Below, one piece after another: positions 42,758-51,207 of a stretch of DNA of 64,000 nucleotides. Source of the DNA: JAICJC01 sp963709425 (lineage in GTDB: Bacteria; Actinomycetota; Thermoleophilia; Gaiellales; JAICJC01); assembly GCA_963709425.1 (NCBI GenBank), contig CAVPWG010000002.1, forward strand, positions 469,285 to 533,284. The letters are read 5' to 3'. The first letter of the stretch is position 1. The number at the start of each line of letters is the position of its first letter. Below the pieces are notes generated by a model, which saw only the letters and a list, made by a program, of their open reading frames with translations, was not told the origin of the DNA and did no database searches. The translations under genes and the position numbers were made by a program.

Positions 42758-43431
42758 CCTTCTCGCTGGTCGGCCGCTGCGAGCGGACAGGGATGGTCGG
42801 AGCGGCCGTGAGCTCGTCGAGCCCGGCGGTCGCGGCGCGCTGCGCGCACGCCCGGGCCGGAGCCGGTGCGGCGGCGAGCCAGAACGTCACCGACCCTCGG
42901 CTGGGCCCGGCCGTGCTCGACCTGATGGCCGCCGGCCGGACGGCCCAGCAGGCCGTCGACGCGGCGCTCGCCAAGGCCCCCGGCGCGGCCTACAGACAGG
43001 TCACGGCCGTCGACGAGTCGGGCTCGACCGGGGCGTTTTCGGGTGCCCACACGCTCGGCACCCACGCCGCCGCGCACGGACCGGGCGCCGTCGCCGCCGG
43101 CAACCTGCTGGCATCGCCCGACGTGCCGGCGGCGATGGTCGCGGCGTTCGCCGCCGAGCCGGACGCGCACCTGGGCGCGCGCCTGGTCGCCGCGCTCTCG
43201 GCCGGTCTCGCCGCGGGCGGGGAGGAGGGCCCGGTCCGCTCGGCAGGCCTGGTCGTGTGCGACCGCGTCGAGTGGCCGGTCGTCGACCTGCGCGTGGACT
43301 GGGACGACGACCCGATCGCGCGCCTTGCCGAGACATGGGCGATCTGGGAGCCCCAGATCGGCGACTACGTCACCCGGGCGCTCGACCCGGCTGCGTCACC
43401 CGGCTTCGGCGTCCCCGGCGACGACCGCTGA
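42754..43431 (+). CDS. DUF1028 (Ntn-hydrolase-like) protein
   Basis: 225 residues, ATGA-coupled to the RidA gene. MTFSLVGRCERTGMVGAAVSSSSPAVAARCAHARAG with Thr2 as the possible N-terminal nucleophile, then SQNVTDPRLGPAVLDLMAAGRTAQQAVDAAL, which are family blocks. DUF1028 proteins share the Ntn-hydrolase fold; activity is largely untested. Its partners suggest it hydrolyses an amide or ester formed in the pathway. The stop codon is directly followed by repeat copy 5. Confidence 0.88.
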   Translation: MTFSLVGRCERTGMVGAAVSSSSPAVAARCAHARAGAGAAASQNVTDPRLGPAVLDLMAAGRTAQQAVDAALAKAPGAAYRQVTAVDESGSTGAFSGAHTLGTHAAAHGPGAVAAGNLLASPDVPAAMVAAFAAEPDAHLGARLVAALSAGLAAGGEEGPVRSAGLVVCDRVEWPVVDLRVDWDDDPIARLAETWAIWEPQIGDYVTRALDPAASPGFGVPGDDR

Positions 43432-43462
43432 TGCAAAAACGGTGCCAGGCACCAATTTTGCG
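43432..43462 (+). repeat. Dispersed 31-bp palindromic repeat, copy 5
   Basis: Begins at the base after the TGA of the DUF1028 gene and ends at the base before the stop codon of the convergent TadG-like gene. Arms TGCAA/TTGCG; core GGTGCCAGGCACC is itself palindromic (GGTGCC/GGCACC), a compensated variant of GGGGTC/GACCCC. Confidence 0.85.
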
Positions 43463-44695
43463 TCAGCCGTTGATGCGGCTGTGGCCGGCCATGATGTCGG
43501 CGCTGATCGCCGTGAAGATGCCGGTGAGCGAGGTCGCGTTCGGGTTCGAGTAGTAGTTGCCCGGGCTCGCGATCGCCTGCATCGCGGCGGTTGCCGAGAT
43601 CGACGGCGTCTCGTAGTAGGGCGGGCTCTCGTTGCCGGTCACGATGTGGTTGCCGATCTTGGCGCCGACGCCGGCCTCGCACATGTCCGAGCTCGTGGTC
43701 GTGTAGGCGATCGTGTAGATCAGCACCTTGGCGGCCTTGTAGATCGCAGCCTGGTCGACGGCCGACTTGCACGGGTTCGTGAGGTACGGGCTCGTGTTCG
43801 AGTAGTACTGGGGCCCGTAGTTCGCGGCGCCGTCCGAGAGGAACACGATGACCTTCTGGGTGCCCACGCGGCCGTGCGCCACGAGCTCCTGGTAGGCGGT
43901 GTCGATGGCGAGCGTATACGCCGTACTGCCCGCACCGTGGACGCAGTTCACCGTCGAGACCAGTGGCGAGGAGCTGTTCAGGTTGCCGAGCGACGACGCG
44001 TAGGTGTTCCCGAGCGGCACGAGCAGGTACGCCGGCGTCGTGTCGGTATACGACCCGTCGTCGGACGTGCTGCAGGCCTGCGACGTGCTCGTCGCCGGTG
44101 GGAGGACCACCAGGCCGACGTTGTCGATCGTCGGATCCATGCCGGTCAGGAAGGACAGGATGCCTGCCTTCGCGTTCGAGAGCTTCGTCGACGGTTGCAG
44201 CATCGATCCGGTTCGGTCGAGCACGATCATGACGTCGAGCGGCAGACCGCCGCACGGCGAGCAGGCCGAGGCATGCACGCTCTCGGTGATCGTGCTGATG
44301 CCGATCAACCGCAGGAAGTACGTCGGGATGTTCGCCGTCTCGGTGATGTGCACCGTGTTTGCCGGGTTGCAGAACGTCGTACTCGTCGAGCAGTCGAGCG
44401 TGATGTTCGCGTTGACGTTGGGGACACCGGCGATGCGGTTCTTCCCGGTGTTCTCGGCGCTCAGGTTGTGCGCGGCGGCGCTCGCGGCGGCGGTGTTGGG
44501 GAGGTTCCCCGCGCCGGCGGCGACAGCGGCGTCCGCGGAGGCCTGGAGGGCCTGCTTCACGCGGTACGCGTTGCCGATATCGATGACCGCGCCGCAGAAC
44601 AGGAGCAGCGTCAGCAAGAACACGACCACCAGCGGGAGCGTCTGCCCTGAGGTGGTTCGGCGGGTGGTGTGTTCGGTGTGCGGCATGAAGTCCAT
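43463..44695 (-). CDS. TadG-like protein with von Willebrand factor A domain
   Basis: About 410 residues. N-terminal TadE/G membrane anchor: TSGQTLPLVVVFLLTLLLFCGAVIDIGNAYRVKQALQASADAAVAAG. From about residue 155 a vWA domain: DVMIVLDRTGSML (DxTxS-type metal site), VIVFLSDGAANYG. Several cysteines suggest disulfides outside the membrane. Such proteins go with Flp/Tad pili or envelope assembly; no other tad gene is in view. Starts at 44695 or 44686 are both possible; the longer frame adds a non-conserved segment. Confidence 0.87.
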   Translation of the reverse strand: MDFMPHTEHTTRRTTSGQTLPLVVVFLLTLLLFCGAVIDIGNAYRVKQALQASADAAVAAGAGNLPNTAAASAAAHNLSAENTGKNRIAGVPNVNANITLDCSTSTTFCNPANTVHITETANIPTYFLRLIGISTITESVHASACSPCGGLPLDVMIVLDRTGSMLQPSTKLSNAKAGILSFLTGMDPTIDNVGLVVLPPATSTSQACSTSDDGSYTDTTPAYLLVPLGNTYASSLGNLNSSSPLVSTVNCVHGAGSTAYTLAIDTAYQELVAHGRVGTQKVIVFLSDGAANYGPQYYSNTSPYLTNPCKSAVDQAAIYKAAKVLIYTIAYTTTSSDMCEAGVGAKIGNHIVTGNESPPYYETPSISATAAMQAIASPGNYYSNPNATSLTGIFTAISADIMAGHSRING

Positions 44696-44743
44696 GAGAA
44701 ATGCGGGTAAGCGCAGACCGACCTCTCCGACTGCTTCACTCAC

Positions 44744-45055
44744 CGTCGCGTATCGGGCTTCTTCCGGCCATCCCTCGAAAGAGGGGTCCTAGTGGACACC
44801 GTCACGGCGCGGGAACGGTTGCTGCCGTCGCAGCCGCGCGGCCCGCGAGATCGGCTGAACGAAGAACGCCCGGCTGGACGCGCGCGCCACGCGTCCGGCC
44901 GGGCAGCTTCGGGACGGAAGAGGGCGGGAGCGTTCCCCGCCGGGAGACAGAATCGGCGGGCCGCCGCGACCGGGCGATCCGCAAATCGGGGGATCCCGAA
45001 CGAGCCCATGGTCGGAGCACGCGACGTGCGCTCCGAACTTGGTACCCTCGCCAAG
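44744..45055. other. Structured leader/intergenic region
   Basis: Contains a GAAA-tetraloop hairpin (CCCTC-GAAA-GAGGG, 44772-44785) and a strong 15-bp stem with one G-U pair and a 7-base loop (44868-44882 with 44890-44904). Further GC-rich arms follow. No T tract. It may be the leader of the SGNH-like gene or a divergent promoter region. Codons from 44792 are open in frame with 45056 but the reading has no domain. Confidence 0.45.
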
Positions 45056-46192
45056 GTGTCATCTGACACGAATGCCGCCGGGCGGCCCGGCGAGGTGGTT
45101 CCGCCCGGCGCTTCCGATCTGGAAACTGCGCGCCGCGGCCGCCGCGTCCCGGCCTTCGACGAGCAGCGGCCGCCCGCCCGCCAGCTGCGCCGGTTCGTGA
45201 TCGGCGTGCTGGGCGCCGCGCTGGCCGTGGTGCTGTCGGTGCTCTCGGTGAACATCCTCGTCGACCCGTTCGGGACGTTCGGCACGCATCTCTTCCCGAC
45301 CGCCATCGAAAGCGACCGGGCGGTCAAGATCACGCTGCTCGAGAAGCTCGCCTACAACCCGGACATCCTGATCCTGGGCAGCTCGCGGTCCCGCCCGGCC
45401 CGGCCCTCGATCCTGAAGGAGCTGACCGGCCGCACCGGCTTCAACGCGGGCGTCAGCGGCGGCGGGGCGGTGGACTGGTGGGTGTTCTCACACCTGTGGC
45501 TGAAACGCTTCCCCGAGGGCCCGCATCACGTGCTCCTGTTCGTGAGCGACGGCGTCGGCACAAACGCCGTGAACCCACAACTGGCGAAGGACCCGCGCGC
45601 CGTCCCGTACCTGCCGAAGGACCTCGGTACCGGCGAGTGGTCGATCCTGCACAAGCTCTCCGCATATCTGTCCGTCGATGCCGTCCGCGACTCGTACCGG
45701 GTGGTACGGGCATGCATGGAGCTGACCGGGTGCCACGTCAGTCTCTATCAACCCGACGGGTCGCTCGTGAGGGGCCTCCTGCGTCACCGGGCGGATCGCA
45801 TGAGGCGCATGTACGCCCGGCTGGCCGAAGAGACGGCGCGCCTCCGCAGCACCGGGATCAACCACCGCCTGCCGACGACGCACGAGCAGCTCACGTTCGA
45901 GCGCCTGCTGGGGTACCTGAACGACCACGGGATCACGCCGGTGATCGTCACCAACCCGCTCCAGCCGCAGCTCCTGGCCGAGCTGAACAGGCAGGGCAAC
46001 CCGCGCTACAGGTGGTCGGTTCAGTACCTGAGCTCGCTGCACTCCAGATACCGGTTCGACTTCATCGACCTGACATCGATCGCGACCTTCGGCGGCTCCC
46101 CCGACGACTTCACCGATCCCACCCATGTGGACACGAAGAACATGGACCTGATGCTGGCCTTCATCGTTGCTCACGACGACGGAATCCTGTAG
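45056..46192 (+). CDS. Membrane-anchored SGNH/AlgX-like protein, partner of the MBOAT protein
   Basis: About 378 residues from a GTG at 45056 (an ATG at 45008 is an alternative). One transmembrane anchor (RRFVIGVLGAALAVVLSVLSVNILV), then an outside domain with ILILGSSRSRPARPSI (SGNH block I: GxS), FNAGVSGGGAVDW (block II/III), and DPTHVDTKNMDLM (DxxH block V). This pattern is typical of acyl-transfer or acyl-hydrolysing partners of MBOAT proteins. It lies four bases before the MBOAT gene. Probably acts outside the membrane on an acylated glycan; substrate unknown. Confidence 0.8.
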   Translation: MSSDTNAAGRPGEVVPPGASDLETARRGRRVPAFDEQRPPARQLRRFVIGVLGAALAVVLSVLSVNILVDPFGTFGTHLFPTAIESDRAVKITLLEKLAYNPDILILGSSRSRPARPSILKELTGRTGFNAGVSGGGAVDWWVFSHLWLKRFPEGPHHVLLFVSDGVGTNAVNPQLAKDPRAVPYLPKDLGTGEWSILHKLSAYLSVDAVRDSYRVVRACMELTGCHVSLYQPDGSLVRGLLRHRADRMRRMYARLAEETARLRSTGINHRLPTTHEQLTFERLLGYLNDHGITPVIVTNPLQPQLLAELNRQGNPRYRWSVQYLSSLHSRYRFDFIDLTSIATFGGSPDDFTDPTHVDTKNMDLMLAFIVAHDDGIL

Positions 46193-46195
46193 CCG

Positions 46196-47596
46196 GTGCT
46201 CTTCAACAGCTACATCTTCATCTTCGGGTTCCTGCCGATCGTGCTCGTCCTGTGGTGGTCGCTTCGGGGAGCGACCGCGCGACTCACGTTTCTGACGCTC
46301 GCCTCGTACTTCTTCTACGGGTGGTGGGACTGGCGCTTCGTCCCGCTCTTGATCGCGTCGACGAGCGTCGACTTCGTCTCGGGCCGAGTGATCTCCAACT
46401 CGGACGATCCCCACCGTCGCAAGCTGGTCCTGACGACGGCCCTGACGATCAACCTGGCATTGCTCGCCTACTTCAAGTACGCCGGGTTCTTCGCCGACTC
46501 GCTCAACGGAATCGGCTCATGGTTCGGCGCGGCAGACGCCGTCCCGGCGCTGCACATCCTCCTGCCGATCGGCATCAGCTTCTACACGTTCAACTCGATG
46601 TCGTACACGATCGACATCTACCGCCGCGTGGTCGCGCCCGTGCGGAGCTTCCTGGAGTATGCGGCGTTCGTTTCGCTCTTCCCGCACCTGATCGCCGGCC
46701 CGATCGTACGCTATAGCGACATCGACTGGCAGCTTCGCGCGCTCCAGACCCGGCTGACGTCGAAGCTCGCGGCGGCTGGGGTGTTCTTCTTCTGCTGCGG
46801 CCTCGTCAAGAAGCTGGTGCTGGCAGACCAGCTGGCGCCGCACGTGAGCAACCTCTTCTCAGACTCCACCCACCTGCATCTGCTCACCGCGTGGGCGGCC
46901 GCCGTGGGGTACTCGCTTCAGCTGTACTTCGACTTCTCGGGCTACTCCGATATGGCGGTCGGGTTGGCCTTCCTGCTCGGCTTCCGATTCCCGCAGAATT
47001 TCGACTCGCCGTACAAGGCCGTCAATATCTCGGACTTCTGGCGGCGCTGGCACATGTCGCTCTCGTTCTGGCTGCGCGACTACGTCTTCATCCCGCTGGG
47101 GGGCTCGCGCGGGAGCCGGGCGGCGACGTTGCGGAACCTGGCCCTGACGATGTTCGTGGGCGGCCTTTGGCACGGTGCGGCCTGGACGTTCGTCGTCTGG
47201 GGGCTGATCAACGGCGTCTATCTCGTTGGCCACGCCGTGGCCCGAAACGCGGGGCTCACGCCACGCAGCCCGATCGTCGGGAGGGCGATCACCTACGTGT
47301 GTGTGGTGGCCGCGTTCGTGGTGTTCCGGGCGCCGACGCTTTCGGTGGCCGGCAACGTTCTGGGCGCCATGGCTGGGCTGGATGGTCTGGGGACGCTGCA
47401 CGACCTGAGCGTCGCCGCCGGCTCAGGCTTCGTGCTCGCGGTGCTCGGTCTGCTCGTGTTCGTGAACGTGATGCCAAACACCTGGGACATCAAGCTCGAG
47501 CCGCGCCTGCGTCACGGGCTGGCGATCGGCTTCGCCGCGGGCTTCGCGCTGCTGCTGCTGGCGCAGCCCAGCGAGTTCATCTACTTCCAGTTCTGA
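46196..47596 (+). CDS. MBOAT-family O-acyltransferase (AlgI-like)
   Basis: 466 residues from a GTG; about 11 transmembrane segments. FNSYIFIFGFLPIVLVLWW, ILLPIGISFYTFNSMSYTIDIYR, FPHLIAGPIVRYSDI, NFDSPYKAVNISDFWRRWHMSLSFWLRDYVFIPLGG, and the catalytic-His loop GGLWHGAAWTFVVWG are all hallmark AlgI/PatA-type blocks. MBOATs transfer acyl groups across the membrane to exopolysaccharide or peptidoglycan. With the upstream SGNH-like protein it makes a two-gene acylation cassette. Confidence 0.95.
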   Translation: MLFNSYIFIFGFLPIVLVLWWSLRGATARLTFLTLASYFFYGWWDWRFVPLLIASTSVDFVSGRVISNSDDPHRRKLVLTTALTINLALLAYFKYAGFFADSLNGIGSWFGAADAVPALHILLPIGISFYTFNSMSYTIDIYRRVVAPVRSFLEYAAFVSLFPHLIAGPIVRYSDIDWQLRALQTRLTSKLAAAGVFFFCCGLVKKLVLADQLAPHVSNLFSDSTHLHLLTAWAAAVGYSLQLYFDFSGYSDMAVGLAFLLGFRFPQNFDSPYKAVNISDFWRRWHMSLSFWLRDYVFIPLGGSRGSRAATLRNLALTMFVGGLWHGAAWTFVVWGLINGVYLVGHAVARNAGLTPRSPIVGRAITYVCVVAAFVVFRAPTLSVAGNVLGAMAGLDGLGTLHDLSVAAGSGFVLAVLGLLVFVNVMPNTWDIKLEPRLRHGLAIGFAAGFALLLLAQPSEFIYFQF

Positions 47597-48112
47597 GCGG
47601 AGCGCCGCGGGCGCACGTCGCCACGTCGCCACCTCCCAGAAGATGAGCGCAACCAGGTAGATGGCCGCGTATGCGACCACGAACGCCTGCGCTGCCATCA
47701 GGCTGAGCTGCCGCATGGGCGGCCGCTCCTGGTGGAGCCAGCGCCACTTGATCAGCTCGCCGCCGAGCATGAACGCACAGAAGATCGAGAGCAGGCCGCC
47801 CGGGCCGGGTATGGCGAGGAGCGCGTAGAGCATGCTGGCGTGCGCCGCGTTGTTGAAGAGCACGAACCCGACCGCGATCAGCTCGCGCTCCAGCACACGG
47901 TCGACGATCGCCAGCAGGATGCCGAGCTCGGCGACGCCGAGAAGCAGGAGCTCCGCGATCCGCACACCTGACGGAGCGTGCAGGCTGCGGTCGAGCGCGT
48001 GCACGAATGCGACGTAGGCGACGACGAACGCGACCGCCTTCACGGCCGTCTCCGCCCATGCGAGCGGGTGGTACTCGCCGATGTGCCAGGAGCGCTCGGT
48101 GGTTGCCGTCAC
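47423..48112 (-). CDS. Hypothetical membrane protein, 3' end uncertain
   Basis: The GTG at 48112 has GAAGGA six bases upstream (VTATTERSWHIGEYHPL). About 150 residues with four or five membrane helices: VKAVAFVVAYVAFVHAL, IAELLLLGVAELGILLAI, GFVLFNNAAHASMLYALLAIPG, FVVAYAAIYLVALIFWEV. The last ~50 in-frame codons are antisense to the end of the MBOAT gene and are polar and Q/R-rich; the true stop is probably near 47590 after an indel. No family recognised. Divergent from the amidohydrolase remnant. Confidence 0.6.
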   Translation of the reverse strand: MTATTERSWHIGEYHPLAWAETAVKAVAFVVAYVAFVHALDRSLHAPSGVRIAELLLLGVAELGILLAIVDRVLERELIAVGFVLFNNAAHASMLYALLAIPGPGGLLSIFCAFMLGGELIKWRWLHQERPPMRQLSLMAAQAFVVAYAAIYLVALIFWEVATWRRAPAALRSELEVDELAGLRQQQQREARGEADRQPVTQARLELDVPGVWHHVHEHEQTEHREHEA

Positions 48113-48162
48113 GGGCCGTCCTTCCCGTCCGCGGGTCGTAGCCCCCAACTATATTGGCCCGC

Positions 48163-48300
48163 ATGTCACGTTCCAGCCCGCTCGCCGAGGCGATCGACGC
48201 GACGCCGTGGATCGACGTCCACGAGCACCTGGTCGAAGCACGGGATCCCGGCTGCGATCGACCTGCGGACGGCCGGCATGGGCCGAGGTCGGCGCGGTGA
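48163..48300 (+). pseudogene. Amidohydrolase N-terminal fragment
   Basis: The ATG at 48163 follows a TATATT (48150-48155). It reads MSRSSPLAEAIDATPWIDVHEHLVEARD; WIDVHEHL is the metal-binding HxH beginning of amidohydrolase_2-type enzymes. After about 25-30 codons the likeness stops, and a TGA follows at 48298. The rest of the enzyme is missing; a Gfo/Idh/MocA fragment begins on the other strand at the same place. Confidence 0.6.
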
Positions 48301-48520
48301 TGACGACGGCGTCGGGGCCGAGCATGAAGGTCTCGTCGGGGGTCGCTGCCGTCGTGCCGGTGTGGTCGGCGACCTCCGTGGCGCGGGCGGTGTCGAGGTC
48401 GGCGACCACGAGCTCGGTCACCCGGTCGGACGCGGCCAGGTTGGTTGCGTGCACCGCCCCGATGTGCCCGGCGCCGCAGAGGAACGACGCGGCGCGCCGC
48501 TTTGCAGCCGCCAGACCGGC
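48225..48520 (-). pseudogene. Gfo/Idh/MocA oxidoreductase N-terminal fragment
   Basis: On the minus strand: LCGAGHIGAVHATNLAASDRVTELVVADLDTARATEVADHTGTT (NAD-binding Rossmann core), then DAVVITAPTSAHA and, one base out of frame, RRSIAAGIPCFDQV, where the family has 'AAGIPxFCEKP'. The sequence match ends near 48235, so the lysine-containing EKP motif and the C-terminal domain are missing. It lies just after the LacI-type gene and was probably its target. Confidence 0.6.
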
Positions 48521-48544
48521 CCGAGCCGCTGCGAGACGGGGCAG

Positions 48545-49602
48545 TCAGGTCCGTGCCTTCGAGCGCCGCGGCGCCGCCGTCGACCCCGCACCCGAAGCTC
48601 CACCGGGACGCTCAGGTGACGCGGCCTGCCGGCGGGTCGCCCGTGATCCGGTCGAGCAGCATCGCGACCGCCTTCTCGGCCTGGAGCTCGAGCGGCTGGG
48701 CGACGGTGGTGAGCGCGATCCGGTGGAGCGCTCGCCATGGCGATGTCGTCGAAGCCGACGACGGACAGGTCGGCCGGGGACCGCGATCCCGACTCCTCGC
48801 AGGCGTCGATCAGCCGATGGCGCCGTGGTCGTTCCAGACGACGACGGCCGTCGGCGCCCCGGGTCCGCTGAGGGCTCCGCAGCGGGATTGGCCGGCGGCC
48901 GACGCGGATCGCGCCGGACCCGGATCCCATCCAACGCCTGCGGCTGGATCCGCCGGCGTCGCGCAGCTCCGGCCGCGTATCCTGCGTGCGGGCGACGGTC
49001 GCCGCCGGCCTCGACGGTCGACGGTGCGGACGTAGCCGATCCGGCGGTGGCCGAGGTCGAGCAGGTGCTGCGCCGCGAGCGGCCCGCCCTCGCGGTCGCG
49101 CGGCCGACCGAGTCGCTCCAGCTCCTGGCGCAGGCCGATCGCCACGATCGGGACGCCCGTGCGCCGCAGCGACCCGGCGAGCTGCGGCGTCCGCTCGATC
49201 AGCGCAAGGAACACGAAGCCGGCCACCCGCTGCTCGAGCAGGGAGTCGACCCCGGCGATCGCGAGCTCCTCGTCGCCCTCGATGTTGCAGAACATGGCGG
49301 TGTGGCCGCGGCGGAAGAGCGCGCGCTCGACGACCTGGGCAGATGGGCGTGGTACGGAGTTGCCGAGGTCGCCGACCAGGACGCCGATCGATCGTCGTCC
49401 GGCGCTTCACGAACTGGCGCGCGACGCCGTTCGGCTTGTAGTTCAGCTTCTCGATGACCGCCAGCACGCGCTGGCGCGTCTCGTCGGAGACCTCGTCGAC
49501 GCCGCGGACGACGTTCGAGACGGTGGATTTCGAGACGCCGGCCTCGTGTGCGACGTCGAAGATCGTGATGCTCCGTCCCACGCGGACAGTGTAAAGCGGC
49601 AT
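48545..49602 (-). CDS. LacI-family transcriptional regulator, multiply frameshifted
   Basis: HTH at the N-terminus: SITIFDVAHEAGVSKSTVSNVVRGVDEVSDETRQRVLAVIEKLNYKPNGVARQF is a complete LacI DNA-binding domain and hinge helix. The sugar-binding part is readable only by shifting frames: VVERALFRRGHTAMFCNIEGDEE, RVAGFVFLALIERTPQLAGSLRRTGVPIVAIG, HRRIGYVRT, TAVVVWNDHGAIG, ADLSVVGFDDIAMAS. At least five one-base indels are needed. Start at 49602 (ATG) or 49581 (GTG). It would regulate the Gfo/Idh/MocA genes on either side; the number of breaks suggests either poor sequence or decay. Confidence 0.75.
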
Positions 49603-49624
49603 CGTTGGTAGCGTCCGCGCCACG

Positions 49625-50632
49625 ATGAGCGACGACTTCGAGCCCGTGCGGCTCGGCATCGCGGGCACGGGCTTCATCTCCGCGCGTGCACGCGGCCGTG
49701 CGATGCGAAGCCCGTCCGTCGAGCTCGTCGCCGTCGCCTCGGCCCGGGCCGGGCGAGCCGCGAGCGGGTCGGCGCGCTCGATCCGGCGGTGGAGCTCCTG
49801 ACGCTCGAGGAGCTCTTCGCGACCGACGACGTCGAGGCGATCATGGTGTGCACGCGGACGAGCGACCATGCCGCGCACGCCGTTCGGGTGCTCGAAGCCG
49901 GAGAAGCACCTCCTGCTCGAGAAGCCGGGCGCGACGACAGTCGAGCGAGCAGTCACTGATCGCCACGGCCGCCCGGAGCACCCCGAGCTCGTCGCGAGGG
50001 TGGCCTATCACCGCCGCCACGACGCCCGCTTCCGCGAGCTGGCCGACCGCGTCGCGGCGGGCGAGATCGGCGAGCCGTTTGCCGTCCACCTCACGAGCCG
50101 CGAGTACTTCCCGCCGAGCGACGCCGACGCCGCCGCCGGCGGGTTCATCATGGACGTCGGCGTGCACGACTTCGACACCGCGCGCTGGCTCCTCGGCCGG
50201 GATCCGACGGCGGTGTTCACCCAGGTGCACGCGCCGGTCTACGCACGACACCGACGTCGACAACGCCTACATCACGATCGCGCTCGGCGATCAGGCCGCG
50301 ACCGTCCACCTCTCGCGGACGTCGGTCTACGGCATGGACATCCGCTGCGAGGTGGTCGGACCGGGCGGGTCGATCCAGATCGCCGAGCCGACCGTCGGCG
50401 GCGGGATGGCCGTGCTGACGGCCGACTCGTCGGGCGCGTTCGCCGACTGCCGCGACCGCTTCCGCGACGCCTACCAGGCCCAGATGGACGCCTTCGGGCG
50501 GGCCTGCCGGGGCGAGCAGACCGAGGGCGCGACCCTCGACGACGACCGCTGGGCGGTGCCAACCGCCGTGGCCGCCCGGCGAGCGGCGCCCGCGGCGAGC
50601 GGCTCGAGGTCGGGCCTTCCTGGGACTGGAAT
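49625..50632 (+). CDS. Gfo/Idh/MocA-family oxidoreductase, multiply frameshifted
   Basis: MSDDFEPVRLGIAGTGFIS is the NAD-binding start (GxGxxx), followed after shifts by LTLEELFATDDVEAIMVCTRTSDHAAHAVRVLEAGKHLLLEKPGAT (catalytic EKP), then VAYHRRHDARFRELADRV, GGFIMDVGVHDFDTARWLLG (the family D-x-x-x-H-D block) and AQMDAFGRAC. This is an inositol/sugar-dehydrogenase-like enzyme. At least five indels are needed between 49690 and 50570 to join the pieces. Divergent from the LacI gene, which likely regulates it. Confidence 0.78.
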
Positions 50633-50769
50633 TCGCCGCTCCGGCGTAGCCGGGATCCCCGGTTGCAGCCGTCCGTGGGACTTGGTCAGGTGTCGCCGAA
50701 CGACTCGACGCCGTCTCGAGAGTGCGGAAGGTCGAGTGCCCCGAGCGCGAGCCGTGCGACCTTGGCCCC

Positions 50770-51207
50770 GCGGCCTGCATGCCAGCATCGGCGACGTGAC
50801 GCCGACCCGTCGGACACCGAGCGCGAGTACTCCGAGGAGGAGCTCGGCCGGCGGATCGCAGCGATCGCGACCCGGCCCCGCCCGACGCCAAGATGATCTT
50901 CAACTTCCACAACCCGCCCTACAACTCCGGCCTCGACACGGCGGCCGAGCTCGACGAGGACCTGCGGCCCGTGATCCGCGGCGGCCGGCCGAGCTTCGTC
51001 CGGTGGGTCGACCGCCGTGCCGAGGCCATCGCCAGGTGCCAGTCCACGGTCGGCCTGACGGCCAGATCCACGGTCGCGCGCCGCCGAGAAGATCGGCCAG
51101 ACGCTGTGCCTGAACCCCGGCAGCGACACTCGGCCAGCCTGCTGCGCGGCGTCGTCGTTCGGCAGGCCGGCGACGGTGTGCGTCGATTGTCTGTTCACGG
51201 CGGGTAG
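50770..51207 (+). pseudogene. Metallophosphoesterase, C-terminal part only
   Basis: IGDVTPTPSDTEREYSEEELGRRI, then KMIFNFHNPPYNSGLDTAAELDEDLRPVIRGG match the C-terminal half of a cytoplasmic calcineurin-like phosphoesterase. Beyond 51000 the reading must be shifted to give the expected QIHG.RAAEKIGQTLCLNPGSD and SLLRGVVVRQAGDGV. The N-terminal metal-binding half (D-x-H, G-D, G-N-H) is missing; the sequence before 50770 instead belongs to the Gfo/Idh gene or is unassigned. The end overlaps a convergent lipoprotein gene. Confidence 0.6.
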
